A stretch of 64,000 nt of DNA, taken from the NCBI RefSeq assembly GCF_002024165.1, contig NZ_MWQN01000006.1:62001-126000 (forward strand), given 5' to 3'. The DNA is from Embleya scabrispora. GTDB lineage: Bacteria; Actinomycetota; Actinomycetes; Streptomycetales; Streptomycetaceae. The notes under the pieces are model-generated. The model saw only the letters and a program-made list of their open reading frames with translations. It was not told the DNA's origin and did not search any database. Positions 34,797 to 44,506 of this stretch are shown here, in pieces (within the stretch, counting starts at the first letter, position 1; every line of letters starts with the position of its first letter). The position numbers and the translations under genes were made by a program.

Positions 34797-35183
34797 GTGC
34801 CACGTAGCACCGCCGAACGTCGGGCGGCGAACCGGTTGCAGATCGCGGCGGCAGCCCGTCGCTGCTTCTCGCGCGACGGCTTCCGACAGACGTCGACGCC
34901 CGACATCGCGGCGGAAGCGGGTGTTTCGGTAAGCGTCCCCCTACCGCTATTTCGCCGGCGAGGAGGAGATCGTCCTCGAAATCGCCGGCGACGCCTCTCG
35001 CATGATGTTCGATCCCGTCGAGCGCCTTGTCGAAGCGAGCGGCGACGTCACCGTCGCCGATCTGGTGGCGGCGGCGATCGGCCGCCCGATCGGTGACCGA
35101 TCGTCGACGGGACGGACCAGGCGGCCCCGGCCGGCGAGCTTTGGCGCTGTGCGATCCAGACGTGGGGCGAACTGCTTACGTAG
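34797..35183 (+). pseudogene. Broken TetR-family regulator
   Basis: The start PRSTAERRAANRLQIAAAAR, then RCFSRDGFRQTSTPDIAAEA is a good TetR HTH. A frame slip near 34940 follows, after which YRYFAGEEEIVLEIAGDASR, then MMFDPVERLVEASGDVTVAD continues in another frame. A third frame gives AGELWRCAIQTWGELLT-stop near 35180. The rest of the ligand domain is gone. It was probably the dedicated repressor of the divergent decarboxylase-like gene. Confidence 0.6.
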
Positions 35184-35488
35184 GTGGCGGCCGTGAGGTG
35201 TGCAGACCTCGATCTCGTGGGTGTGGTGGGGGGAACCGCACGCTGATCTCGCGGCCGGCCTGTCCGGTCATCCAGTCGGCGATGTAGTCGCGGTGACGGA
35301 AGGCCACTCCGTGGCTTGTGATGACGCGGGGGTGGGCGTCGTCTTCGAGGGTGTCGGTGGGCCGGGAGTTGGGCCCTGCCCTGCCCTGCCGGGCCGCGTC
35401 GGGGCGGGTTCAGCCGGCGGCGGCCCGAAGCAGCGTCGGCACGATGTCGGCCGGCATGCCTTGGTCGCGGGCGTGGACGGAGGCGGTC
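35184..35488. other. Gap containing gene relics
   Basis: On the minus strand, VITSHGVAFRHRDYIADWMT, then GQAGREISVRFPP (about 35240-35335) and DQGMPADIVPTLLRAAAG-stop (about 35410-35470) look like real protein ends in different frames. Neither has a start or an identifiable family. Confidence 0.35.
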
Positions 35489-36045
35489 TCACTCGTATTC
35501 GGTGATCGTCAGGCTCGCGACGGTGTAACGCTCGACGAGCGCGGTGACGGCGGCGAGCAGGGTCTGCGGGGTCAGGCCGCCCGGTTCGGGCGTGCCGACC
35601 GGGGAGAACACGGTGGGGTCGAGCACGTCGCGGTCGATGTGGATGTGTACGTGGTCGGCGCCGGTCGCGGCGGTTGCGTCGACCAGGTCCGTCGGGTCGG
35701 CGAGTCGAGCTGCGGGCAGCTCGGCGACGGCGTGCCGGTCGACGTACGCACGCTCGCCCGGGTCGACGGCGCGCACTGCGGCGCGGACGAGCCGGCTTGG
35801 TTGCAGGGCGGTTCGGGCACGAGCGCGGCCGGGCCCTCGCCGAGCAGCGCGCGCAGGATCATTCCGTGGAAGGCCCCGGACTGTGACGATGCCGGGGTGT
35901 TGAGGTCGTCGTGCGCATCGAACCACACGACAACCGCGAGCCGGTCGCCGTACCGGCGCAGGGCGGCCTCGACCGAGGCGAGGTGGACGCCGTAGTCGCC
36001 GCCAAGGGTCAGTACGGGCCGGTCGATTACGGCCACGGCCCTGCG
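35489..36045 (-). pseudogene. Arginase/agmatinase-family enzyme, N-truncated and frameshifted
   Basis: RPVLTLGGDYGVHLASVEAA, then VVVWFDAHDDLNTPASSQSG and FHGMILRALLGEGPAALVPE give the GGDxxxH and DAHxDxNTP manganese motifs. The frame slips near 35820. The other frame has DHVHIHIDRDVLDPTVFSPV, then GTPEPGGLTPQTLLAAVTAL (the DxDxxDP motif and EPGGL) and ends TITEYE-stop. The N-terminal third is missing. In its intact form this family hydrolyses guanidino compounds to urea and an amine. Confidence 0.65.
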
Positions 36046-36304
36046 GTGAGGGCAACGGCCTCGCCCGCAGTTGTTCGATTGTCCGCGGTTCCCCGTCGAC
36101 CCTGTCGGACAATCCGTCACAGGCCGAGCATGGTGGGTGGGCCGCCCGGATCCCCCGGGCCGCTCGCGGATCGACATCCGAAGAAGGAGTCCCAATGCGC
36201 AACCGCACGCGTTCCGTCGCGCGCCTTGGCGCGTCGGTTCCTCGTCGTTATGCGAGGTTGGAGCCGTTGCCGCCGATCGTCGCGGTGCCACGGCCCCCGG
36301 ACGC

Positions 36305-37271
36305 ATGTCGGAGTGGGGGGTGTACCGGACACACCGGCGGAGGGTGGATGGGGCTGTGGCGGGGCAGCGTGGGCTGTTCGTGGGGCTGTGCGTGCTGGAC
36401 GTGATCCAGGCGGTCGAGCGGGTGCCCGGGGCCGACGAGAAGGTGACCGCGCTGCGCCAGACGGTTGCCGCGGGTGGACCCGCGACGAATGCCGCGGCGA
36501 CGTTCGCGGCGCTGGGCGGGGACGCGGTGTTGGTGACCGGGGTCGGTCGGCACCCGCTGGCGGACGGGATTCGCGGGGATCTGGCGGGAGTCGGCGGCGG
36601 GGCGGGGTCGCTGCGACTCGTGGATGCCGAGGCGGGACGTACCTCTCCCCCGTCGGTGTCGTCCGTTTGGGTGACGGCGTCGACCGGAGCGCGGGCCGTG
36701 GTGTCGACGAATGCGGTCGGGAGTGCGGTGACGCCGCCGCCCGATCTCGCCGACCTGGTGCGCGAGACCGGTGTCGTGCTTGTGGACGGCCACCACATGG
36801 AGGTCGCGCGATGTGCGGCCCGACAAGCGCGGAAGTCGGGGCGGAGGGTGGTGCTGGACGGTGGGAGTTGGAAGGACGGAACGGACGCGTTGTTGCGCGA
36901 CGTCGACATCGCGGTGTGTTCCGCGGCGTTCCGACCGGCGGGGGGGCGATGGCGACGTCGTGGCATACCTGCTGGATCGCGGGGTCCGGTTCGCGGCGGT
37001 CAGTCGCGGTGGGCTGCCGATTCCCTGGGGCGCTCGCGGGGTGTCCGGGCCGGTGATTCGTGGCGAGGTCGCGATCCCGACGGGCGTGCGGGTCGTCGAC
37101 ACCTCGGGTGCGGGTGATGTGCTGCACGGGGCGTTGGCGTACGCGGTCGCCGGGTGGCCCGGCGAACGCAACGGGGATCATGAGCCGTTCGTCGCCGCAC
37201 TGTCCTTCGCCGCGGGAATCGCCGGCCGCTCGTGCGGGGCGTTCGGTACGCGCGACTGGATGCGGGCGTAG
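36305..37271 (+). pseudogene. PfkB-family carbohydrate kinase, frameshifted in a G7 run
   Basis: The start is uncertain (ATG 36305, GTG 36344 or GTG 36356). The sequence RGLFVGLCVLDVIQAVERVP, then TALRQTVAAGGPATNAAATF and AALGGDAVLVTGVGRHPLAD is a standard PfkB/ribokinase N-terminus. A run of seven G at 36940-36946 marks the frame change. Beyond it DGDVVAYLLDRGVRFAAVSR, then VRVVDTSGAGDVLHGALAYA provides the catalytic GAGD motif, and SFAAGIAGRSCGAFGTRDWM the C-terminus. A one-base indel in the homopolymer would restore the whole protein, so this may be a sequencing error. Confidence 0.7.
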
Positions 37272-37486
37272 GTCGACTCGCCCGGCCGCACGCGTCACCG
37301 CACGAGTGCGCGGCGGCCTGCGCCCGAGGGGTGCGCGTCGGGCGCCGGCGCCCGGACGGTCCCGCCGGCGCGTGTGCCGAGGCACCGGCGGAACGCGCGC
37401 ACCGTCAGCGTGCCCAGCGCGGTCAGCGCGGTCAGCGCGCCCCACGCGTGCCCCGACGCACGATGCGACGAGCCCGGTCCGGCTCG

Positions 37487-37527
37487 GTGGCCCACGCCCG
37501 TCCGCCCCGCGGACGGGCGTGGGCCAC
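37487..37527. terminator. Perfect 19-bp hairpin between convergent genes
   Basis: GTGGCCCACGCCCGTCCGC (37487-37505) pairs perfectly with GCGGACGGGCGTGGGCCAC (37509-37527) around a CCC loop. It sits between the PfkB gene (plus) and the exporter gene (minus) and probably terminates both. Confidence 0.8.
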
Positions 37528-37552
37528 ACCGGCCCCTGGGCGCCGCGGGCGC

Positions 37553-39025
37553 TCACCCGGGCCGCACGGGATCGACGGCCCGTCCCCGTCGCGGTGACCG
37601 TCGATCCGGCGTCGCGGCCTTGTCGTTGCCGGGCAGGAACAGGGCCACACCCAGTGTGGTGGCCACCAGTACGGCCGCCGCGATGATCAGGCTGATCCGC
37701 ATCCCGGTCATGAAGTGGGCGGAATCGGCGATCAGCGCCCCGAGCAGGGCGACCCCGACCGCGCCGCCGAACTGCCGGGCGGCGCTGAGCACTCCGGACG
37801 CCAGGCCCGCCCGTTCGGGCGGCACGGACTCCAGCATGGCCGCCGTCAACGGCGGGACCGCGAGTCCGCCGCCGATGCCGAGCGGCACCAGCAGGCTCAG
37901 CAGCAAGGGTGTGGGAGTGTCCTCGTGGACGAGGAGCAGGCCCAGGATGCCGACCGCCTGGACGACCTGGCCCAGGATCAGCGGCAGGCGCGGCCCGTAT
38001 CGGTTGGTCAGCCTGCCGGCGAGCAGGTTGACCAGGATGGTGAAGGCCGTCATCGGAAGGAACATCAGCCCCGCGGTGAGCGCCGAGGCTCCGCGATGCT
38101 CCTGGAAGAAGATCGTGAAGACGAAGACCAGGCCGTAGTAGCCGAAGTTCAGGGCGAGTCCCACGCTGGTGCAGACGGCCACCGCGCGGTTGCGGAACAA
38201 AGCGAGTGGTACGGCCGGATCACTGCTGCGGGCCTCGATCACAAGGAACGCGCTGCCGGCGAGTACGGCGACCAGGAAGCCGCCGATCGTCATCGGGCCG
38301 GTCCATCCGTCCGACCCGCCGGTGATGACCGCGAACACCAGGGCCACCAGAGCCAGTACGGCGGTGACCTGGCCGGCCGGGTCCATCGGGGACGTCCCGC
38401 GTGCGGAGCGGGGTGCCCGGCGCATGGCGACGAGGGCGACGACGCCGACCGGCAGGTTCACGAAGAAGATCCAGCGCCAGCCGAGCCCGGTGGTGAGCGC
38501 GCCGCCGACCACGGGGCCGGCCGCGACCGCCGCACCGCCACCGGCGGTCCACAACGCGATTCCGCGGGCGCGCCGAGCCGGGGAGTCGTACGCCTGGCGC
38601 ACGAGGGCGAGCGAGGCGGGCATCATCACGGCGGCTCCGGCGCCCTGAAGTGCTCGCGCGACGATGAGCACGGTGAGGTTGGGCGCGAGCCCGCACAGCG
38701 CGGACGTCACGGTGAAGACCGACAGCCCGATCATGAAGGCGCGGCTCGCGCCGATGCGGTCGGAGACGGCGCCGGCCGACAGCAGCAGGGCCGCGAAGAA
38801 CAAGGTGTACGCCGTGACCACCCACTGCAGGGCGGAAACCTGGCCGTCCCACTGCCGGCCGATGCTCGGCAGGGCGACGTTGACCACGGTGGTGTCCAGC
38901 GTGATGACGAAGAAGGCCAGGCAAGCGGCCGGCACCGTCGGCGGGATGCGGCGCGACCGGCCGCCGGCCGCGCCGGTGTCGGGCAAGGCGCCACCTCCGC
39001 TGCCGGCCGCGGTCCGCTCCTTCAC
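37553..39025 (-). CDS. MFS drug exporter, DHA2-type (14 TM)
   Basis: The protein is 490 residues from ATG 39025. It has many hydrophobic helices, starting with VPAACLAFFVITLDTTVVNV, then ALPSIG. The drug/H+ antiporter motif C region is ARALQGAGAAVMMPASLALV with GPVVGGALTTGLGWRWIFFV, and motif A is LLSAGAVSDRIGASRAFMIG. The helix count and length fit the DHA2 (EmrB/QacA-like) subfamily, exporters of antibiotics and dyes. It lies 207 bases downstream of the SDR gene on the same strand, with LysR divergent, suggesting one regulon. Confidence 0.92.
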   Translation of the reverse strand: MKERTAAGSGGGALPDTGAAGGRSRRIPPTVPAACLAFFVITLDTTVVNVALPSIGRQWDGQVSALQWVVTAYTLFFAALLLSAGAVSDRIGASRAFMIGLSVFTVTSALCGLAPNLTVLIVARALQGAGAAVMMPASLALVRQAYDSPARRARGIALWTAGGGAAVAAGPVVGGALTTGLGWRWIFFVNLPVGVVALVAMRRAPRSARGTSPMDPAGQVTAVLALVALVFAVITGGSDGWTGPMTIGGFLVAVLAGSAFLVIEARSSDPAVPLALFRNRAVAVCTSVGLALNFGYYGLVFVFTIFFQEHRGASALTAGLMFLPMTAFTILVNLLAGRLTNRYGPRLPLILGQVVQAVGILGLLLVHEDTPTPLLLSLLVPLGIGGGLAVPPLTAAMLESVPPERAGLASGVLSAARQFGGAVGVALLGALIADSAHFMTGMRISLIIAAAVLVATTLGVALFLPGNDKAATPDRRSPRRGRAVDPVRPG

Positions 39026-39232
39026 GGTGTCCGTCCCGAGTGCGCCGACGGAGAGGCGAGTAGGCGGGGGTCGCGGATCGGCTCGTTCCTCTCAGCGGGG
39101 CTCGCCACCCCCTCGTCGCGTATGTCGCGGATGCGGTCCATCGGTCTTCCTTCCCGGTTCCTGTACGTGTTTCGTCTGCCGCGTATCGCTCGCCATGGGA
39201 ACGCCCCACGGCGGATGGCACGCCCGCTTTCC

Positions 39233-40120
39233 TCACTCCCCGTCGAGATCGGTGGCCCGGCTGATCGCCTCCCAGGCGGCCGCCTCCTCGACTGCGGACT
39301 TCAGCCGTGTGGCGATGGCGTCGGCGGCGTCGTTGCCGAGGGCCAGTCGCAGCGGGGGCTGTTCGGCGGCCAGCACGGTCAGGATCGCCGCGGCGGCCTT
39401 GTCGGGGTCTCCCGGCTGCTTGCCATCGCTGCCCGGAAGCCCGGCGCGGACCGGGCCGACCGTCTCCTCGTACGCGTCCAGCGGCGCGGACTGCCCCAGC
39501 GCGCCCTCGCCGGCGAAGCCGGTCCGGAACGCCCCCGGCTCCACGACCAACACCCGGATGCCGTGCGGGGATACCTCCTCGGCCAGCGCCTCCGACAGTC
39601 CCTCCAAGGCGAACTTGGTGGCCGAGTAGGCGCCCACGCCGGGGAAGGAGAACCGGCCGCCCATGCTGCTCATCTGCACGATGGCGCCCGAACCCTGGCG
39701 GCGCATGTGCGGGAGTACGGCGCGGGTGAGCGCTGCCGGGCCGAAGAAGTGCAGGTCCATCAGGTCGCGGAGTTCGCGGTCGGTGGTCTCCTCGACGGCA
39801 CCGATCAGTCCGCGGCCGGCGTTGTTGACCAGTACGTCGATCCGCCCGTACCAGAGCATCACTTCGGCGACGACGGCGGTGATCCGGGCCGAGTCGGTGA
39901 CGTCCAGGGCGACGGGGACCACACGTCCCGGGTGCGCGGCGGCGAGTTCGTCGAGGGATTCGGGGCGGCGGACGGCCGCCACCACGGTGTCGCCGGCGGC
40001 GAGCGCCGCTCGGGTGATCGCCTGCCCGAAGCCGGAGTTGGCGCCGGTGATCAGCCAGACCCTGCCGGTCGCGGAACGGGTGCCGGACGGGGCCGCCGCG
40101 GTGTGGGTGTTCTCGCTCAT
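39233..40120 (-). CDS. Short-chain dehydrogenase/reductase
   Basis: The protein is 295 residues from ATG 40120 (GGAGAA upstream). The nucleotide-binding motif is VWLITGANSGFGQAITRAAL (TGxxxGxG), then the NNAG motif in IDVLVNNAGRGLIGAVEET. The catalytic Ser is in IVQMSSMGGRFSFPG and YxxxK in GVGAYSATKFALEGLSEALA. This is the classical SDR type that oxidises or reduces alcohols and ketones with NAD(P). The LysR gene is divergent 164 bases away, and the exporter follows. Confidence 0.92.
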   Translation of the reverse strand: MSENTHTAAAPSGTRSATGRVWLITGANSGFGQAITRAALAAGDTVVAAVRRPESLDELAAAHPGRVVPVALDVTDSARITAVVAEVMLWYGRIDVLVNNAGRGLIGAVEETTDRELRDLMDLHFFGPAALTRAVLPHMRRQGSGAIVQMSSMGGRFSFPGVGAYSATKFALEGLSEALAEEVSPHGIRVLVVEPGAFRTGFAGEGALGQSAPLDAYEETVGPVRAGLPGSDGKQPGDPDKAAAAILTVLAAEQPPLRLALGNDAADAIATRLKSAVEEAAAWEAISRATDLDGE

Positions 40121-40234
40121 GGGGTTCTCCGTAGGTCGTTCGGTGGCCGGCCGGGCCGGCGAACACGGCCGAGGTGGTGTTCCGGCGTGCGTCTCCATTA
40201 CGGCCCCCGACCGGCCCCGCCGTCCAAGACAAAG

Positions 40235-40264
40235 ATCGACACGGTCGATAAAGAACATGTATCG
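40235..40264. promoter_or_regulatory. LysR-type binding region
   Basis: ATCGAC-ACG-GTCGAT (40235-40249) is a perfect dyad and overlaps CGATA-N9-TATCG (40246-40264), an AT-rich LysR-style site, ending 21 bases before the LysR start. It probably controls the divergent SDR and LysR genes. Confidence 0.6.
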
Positions 40265-40284
40265 CCCACGGTTATGCTCTGGCC

Positions 40285-41181
40285 ATGGAGCTACGGCAGT
40301 TGCGATACCTGGTGGCGATCGCCGAGGAGGGAAACCTCGGCCGGGCAGCGGCACGCCTGTATGTGAGCCAGCCGGCCCTGTCCTACGCGCTGCGGAAGCT
40401 GGAGACGGAGCTCGGTCTTCCCCTCTTCCAGCGACACTCCGGCGGCGTCACGGCAACGCCCGCCGGGCACGATGTGGTGGCCGAGGCGCGGCGCGCCATA
40501 CACCAGGCGGAGCGTGTCCTCGCCGTGGCGAAACGACACCGGAGCCGGGAGGCGGCCGTGCTTCGGGTCGGCTTCGAGGCCAGCGGCGCGGGCGAGTTGA
40601 CCACCCGAGCCCGGGCCGAGTTCGCCCGCCGCAATCCGGAGGTCCGGGTGGAGCCCAAGCGCTTCGACTGGGGCCAGGAGGCCGACGCCCTGCGCGACGG
40701 GCGGGTGGACGTCGCCTTCGTCTGGCTGCCCGCCGACCTCACCGACCTGCACGCCGAGGTGGTCCACACCGAACCCCGGGTCGTCGGCCTGCCCCTCGGG
40801 CACCCGCTGACAGGGCGTACGGGCATCGGCATCCTGGAGGTCAAGGACGAGCCGCTGCTGTGGACCGAGCGCGCGCCGCGCGACTGGGTCGACTGGTGGG
40901 CGGTGAACCCCAGACCGGACGGCTCCACCCCCCGCTGGGGCCCGACGAACGACAACGTCGAGGAAATGCTGGAACAGGTCGCCCAAGGCACCGCGATCTG
41001 CTTCGCCCCGGCGAGCATGGCCCGGTACTACGCCCGCCCCGACCTGTCCTGGACCCCGCTCACCGACGTCGAACCGCTCAGGGTCGCCCTGGCCTGGCCC
41101 GAGGGCACGAACGCTCCGCTGATCCAGGATTTCGCCGAAGTGGTACGCGAACTCGCCATCACCGTGCGCGATTCGGCGTAG
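40285..41181 (+). CDS. LysR-family transcriptional regulator
   Basis: The protein is 298 residues from ATG 40285. The winged HTH is MELRQLRYLVAIAEEGNLGR, then AAARLYVSQPALSYALRKLE and TELGLPLFQRHSGG, followed by a two-lobed effector domain starting VLRVGFEASGAGELTTRARA. It is divergent from the SDR-exporter unit, the standard layout for a LysR activator that responds to a pathway intermediate or the exported compound. The size is normal and the gene is intact. Confidence 0.93.
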   Translation: MELRQLRYLVAIAEEGNLGRAAARLYVSQPALSYALRKLETELGLPLFQRHSGGVTATPAGHDVVAEARRAIHQAERVLAVAKRHRSREAAVLRVGFEASGAGELTTRARAEFARRNPEVRVEPKRFDWGQEADALRDGRVDVAFVWLPADLTDLHAEVVHTEPRVVGLPLGHPLTGRTGIGILEVKDEPLLWTERAPRDWVDWWAVNPRPDGSTPRWGPTNDNVEEMLEQVAQGTAICFAPASMARYYARPDLSWTPLTDVEPLRVALAWPEGTNAPLIQDFAEVVRELAITVRDSA

Positions 41182-41195
41182 CGCCGTCCCGCTGG

Positions 41196-41224
41196 GGCGG
41201 TGTCGCCACCGATGGGACACCGCC
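41196..41224 (+). terminator. Hairpin after the LysR gene
   Basis: GGCGGTGTC (41196-41204) pairs with GACACCGCC (41216-41224) across an 11-base loop, 15 bases after the LysR stop. Confidence 0.6.
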
Positions 41225-41395
41225 GGGAAACCCGGCGGCCGACGAATTCGGGTCGACCGTCACCGTCGGATGCCGTCACGAACGCCATCGGGTCCCGGCG
41301 GGTGTTGGCCGACACGGCGTACAGGACGATGAACGCGGCACCGGGCGGTGCGGCGAACGCGGCCCGGACGAACACGACGCCGTCGCGCGGGCTCA

Positions 41396-41580
41396 GCCAC
41401 GTCGCCAGGTGTCGACCAACGCCCGGATCAACCGTTGCGGCAGAGCGAACACCTCGACACCGTCGTTGAACGGACCGCAGACCCACTCCGGCCACCACGC
41501 GTGGAGGAGTTCGGGCGCCGGGAGGTCCGCGGAGGGCTCCGAGAAGTACATGTCCCACTCGGCTATGGCGCTGTCCGGCT
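41396..41580 (-). pseudogene. C-terminal fragment of a conserved hypothetical protein
   Basis: The minus strand reads DSAIAEWDMYFSEPSADLPA, then PELLHAWWPEWVCGPFNDGV and EVFALPQRLIRALVDTW. It has a strongly coding-like composition (Trp-rich, acidic) without a start. At about 41580 it meets an integrase-like fragment on the other strand, so it has been truncated by a rearrangement. The stretch downstream to 41200 (SPRDGVVFVRAAFAAPPGAA) may be a frameshifted continuation. Confidence 0.4.
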
Positions 41581-42479
41581 CATGGCTGGAACACACACTC
41601 GACGGGCGGCCCGCGTCACACGCGGCCTTGGCTCGGCCCTTCGTCCACTGGTTCCTCCTGCATCGCGCGCGTCGACGGGCGTCCTCGCGGCGGCACACGG
41701 TCTCGTCCGAGACCCGCATCCGCCATGAGGTCCGCAGCGCCCTCGCATTGATGACCTGGCTCGACGAACAGGCCTGCCGAGTCGAGGACTTGGACCAAGA
41801 CCTCATCGACCGCCGGCTCGACGAACGACCGGGACGCGGGGCCCTGATCCGATCGTTCCTCATCTGGACGGCAGCTCGAAAGCTCACGCCCAGGCTCAAC
41901 GCTCCTCGCCACGTCCAGCAGGAACCGGACGACCTCCTCCCGGAGGACGAACGCTGGAGGCTCCTCAAGCGGTGTCTCACCGACGAGACCCTGCCTCGGG
42001 ACGTCCGCGCGGCCGGAGGACTACTCCTGCTGTTCGGCCTCACCACCGCCCGCAGCCGGCACCTCACCGACGAAGACCTCGAAGAACGCGGCTCCGACAC
42101 CTACCTACGACTCGGCCGACACCCGCTCCCGCTGCCACCGCAGCCGGCAGTTCTCCTCCACGGCCTCGCCGAACGGCCCATGGCCAAGACCATGATCCCG
42201 CACAGCCGCACCGGCCCGCGTCTGCCGTTCCCCGGGCGGCTGTCGGATCAACCGATCCGCCGTGACACCCTCACGGCCAAACTCGCCCACCACGGAATCG
42301 GCGCGCGCCCCGCACGCAACGCAGCCCTCGCCGGACTCGCCAACGAACCCCCCGCCGCCATCATCGCGGGCTTCCTCGGGATGCACCCCAACACCGCCGT
42401 TCGATGGTCCCGGTTCGTCGGAAGCGACTGGACGGACTACATCAAAGCGCGACCGGAGGACGCCGGAATCAAGGAATAG
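41581..42479 (+). pseudogene. Integrase-like protein, N-truncated
   Basis: The plus frame reads HAALARPFVHWFLLHRARRR, then VRSALALMTWLDEQACRVED and DLDQDLIDRRLDERPGRGAL, a phage-integrase SAM-like N-terminal domain. It continues AGGLLLLFGLTTARSRHLTD, then GIGARPARNAALAGLANEPP and AAIIAGFLGMHPNTAVRWSR. The C-terminal half has the layout of tyrosine-recombinase-like proteins but lacks the complete R-HxxR-Y set, as is usual for this streptomycete group. No start precedes it; ATG 41565 lies within the neighbouring fragment. Confidence 0.5.
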
Positions 42480-43118
42480 CGCACACTTCGATTACGTGCA
42501 CTCCGCCAGCCGTCCTCACACCCTGAGACCCCCTCCGCCCGGGCTCCCGAACCCTCCACAAACAGTGGTCTCGGCCCGACCTGCGGATTCGCGGGAAATC
42601 GGGCCCGAGGCGGTGCTCTCCGGTGCCGCTACCAGGCCACCGTGGCAGTTCGGCGGCTCGTCCGGCGCCCACGGCCGCCTCCGCCTCCCCGGGGGCGCAC
42701 GCCACGTACAGGGGATACCGCACCTCGCCCCCGCCGCCCGCCGTGACGCCTTCGTTCGAGATTTCTCGCCCATCAGGCGACTTCCCTTCGAAACAACGGT
42801 GGCCGTCCCCGGACACAACGAGGGCGCCCGTCGGGAGTTCCGATACCAGGGTGCCGGAACGGACCACCACCCCGGTCCCTGCCGCTGCCGAAGCGGCCGG
42901 CGGCCCTGCGACCGAGGATCAACGGCTGGTTCATGACGTGCCTCACTTCCCGAGTCGTGGCGTCCGCCCGACCGGCGGACACCCGGGCGGTGCCGTGCCG
43001 GCAGTCGGGCTCCGCCTCACGGTCGCCCTCCAGTGAAGCGGTGTGCGCATCGGGTGACAGACTTTCCGGGACCGCCCGGCACTCGGACCGGTACCGGCCG
43101 CCGACGCGCAATACACGC
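42480..43118. other. Gap with no supported gene
   Basis: A minus frame at 42660-42870 (VVRSGTLVSELPTGALVVSG, then DGREISNEGVTAGGGGEVRY) has some coding character but no family, and its continuation is Arg/Gly-rich. Nothing else is visible. Confidence 0.3.
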
Positions 43119-43463
43119 CCTCGAACGGGCGACGACGTCCTCGCGTACTTCGTGGACACGATCGGCCTGGCCTGTGTCGTCGTCGGTGCCCGCAGTGGTC
43201 CCCAGGTGGTAATGGACGACATCCGGCTCATCGGCCGCCCGCCCTCCGACGTGACAAGCGAGCTCGTCGCGTACCTCGAACAGCGAGGCATGCACGTCCA
43301 GTTCATACCGAGCGGGGACATCGGCTCGACGGACCTCGGATTCTTCACGGACGCCCAACGAGGCGGTGACACCCTCGTCTCCTGCGCGCTGTTCGGCAGA
43401 CCCGATACGCGGGCCCTCAGCGTGTGGGACAGCATTCTGATCGACGCCTGGGACCGGAGCTGA
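43119..43463 (+). CDS. C-terminal part of a conserved hypothetical protein
   Basis: The frame reads DDVLAYFVDTIGLACVVVGA, RSGPQVVMDDIRLIGRPPSD, VTSELVAYLEQRGMHVQFIP and GFFTDAQRGGDTLVSCALFG and ends DAWDRS-stop. It is a well-formed alpha/beta domain of about 110 residues resembling streptomycete immunity- or SUKH-like hypothetical proteins. No credible start lies upstream of 43119; GTG 43149 would cut into the first strand. It may be the remainder of a longer gene. Confidence 0.45.
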   Translation, partial: PRTGDDVLAYFVDTIGLACVVVGARSGPQVVMDDIRLIGRPPSDVTSELVAYLEQRGMHVQFIPSGDIGSTDLGFFTDAQRGGDTLVSCALFGRPDTRALSVWDSILIDAWDRS

Positions 43464-43749
43464 CCCACCGCCGGCACGTCGCGTCGGCAGTGGACGCAGG
43501 TGGCCGCCGCAGACCGGAGAACCGGCGCGTCGTTTCCCCGGCGCGCCGGCGCGGTCCTGCATCCCGGACGTATCCTTCGCCGGCCGGCGGGTGCCGGCTA
43601 CCGCGGGTGGTAGGAGTCGGCGATCCCCCGACGCATGCCGCCATCACACGTGCGCAGCCCGTGTCACGATGGGCGCGTTCGGGTGAACCCGCCTCGTTAG
43701 CGGGTGAGTTGGCGGTGTCCCGCGATCCGGAACCGCTATGTGTGGGGGC

Positions 43750-44431
43750 ATGACACGCTCTCGTGCATTGGCGTCGGCCATCGCCGCGGCCCTGCCGCTC
43801 CTGGCCCTCGCACCCTCCTCCCCCGCGGCCGCGGCGGCGGTACCCGGCGAGAGCGTGACCGCTCCCCTGTCGTCGCTGATCGCCGCACTGCCCGTGCGTC
43901 CCGAGGGCAGCCGCGACGGCTACGGCCGCGAGCAGTTCAAACACTGGGTCGACGCGGACAGAAACGGCTGCAGCACCCGCAACGAGGTCCTGCTCGCCGA
44001 GGCCGTCGTCCGGCCCGAGGTCACCGGACGGTGCACCATCACCGCCGGGACCGGGCAGTGGTGGTCGTGGTACGACGAGACCACCCAGGGCGACCAGTTC
44101 GACGTCGACATCGACCACATGGTCCCGCTCGGCGAAGCGTGGGACTCCAGCAGCGCGATGGACCGCCGTCGAGCGACAGGCGTATGCGAACGACCTCGAC
44201 CACGAGCGGTTGTCGATCGCGGTGTCGGCGGCGTCGAACCGGTCGAAGGCGGACAAGGATCCGGCGCAGTGGATGCCGCAGTACGAAGCCTACGTGTGTG
44301 AGTACACCGCGAATTGGATCGCGATGAAGCTGCGGTGGGGCCTGTCGGTCGACGCGGCGGAGCGCGATACGCCGGCCGTGAGGGTGGCTGCCTGGCCGGA
44401 CGTGGAGCTCACCGGAAGCCGTGCGCGGTGA
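43750..44431 (+). pseudogene. Secreted HNH endonuclease (GmrSD/DUF1524-like), single-base insertion
   Basis: ATG 43750 follows GGGGG. The signal peptide is TRSRALASAIAAALPLLALA, then PSSPAAAAA. The mature enzyme begins PLSSLIAALPVRPEGSRDGY. It has the HNH-type core with DADRNGCSTRNEVLLAEAVV, then WSWYDETTQGDQFDVDIDHM and VPLGEAWDS (catalytic DH). An extra A at about 44158 (gcg-A-tgg) shifts the frame. Removing it restores AWTAVERQAYANDLDHERLS, then SNRSKADKDPAQWMPQYEAY and the usual WIAMKLRWGLSVDAAE ending. These nucleases are secreted by many actinomycetes. Confidence 0.75.
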
Positions 44432-44506
44432 CCGCCGTCGCCAAGGGCCTCTATCTCGACCGCGTCGTGGTCGACGCCGGACTCACCCTTGGCATGGAGG
44501 TCGCGG

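Noticed and set aside
36195-36260. AAGGAG followed by ATG 36195 (MRNRTRSVARLGASVP)
   Set aside because: A good ribosome binding site, but the frame quickly becomes unrelated and overlaps the PfkB start region; possibly the stub of a deleted gene, not listed as a gene.
37418-37440. Short GTCAGCGCG direct repeats
   Set aside because: Too short and too close to background composition to call a repeat element; probably slippage.
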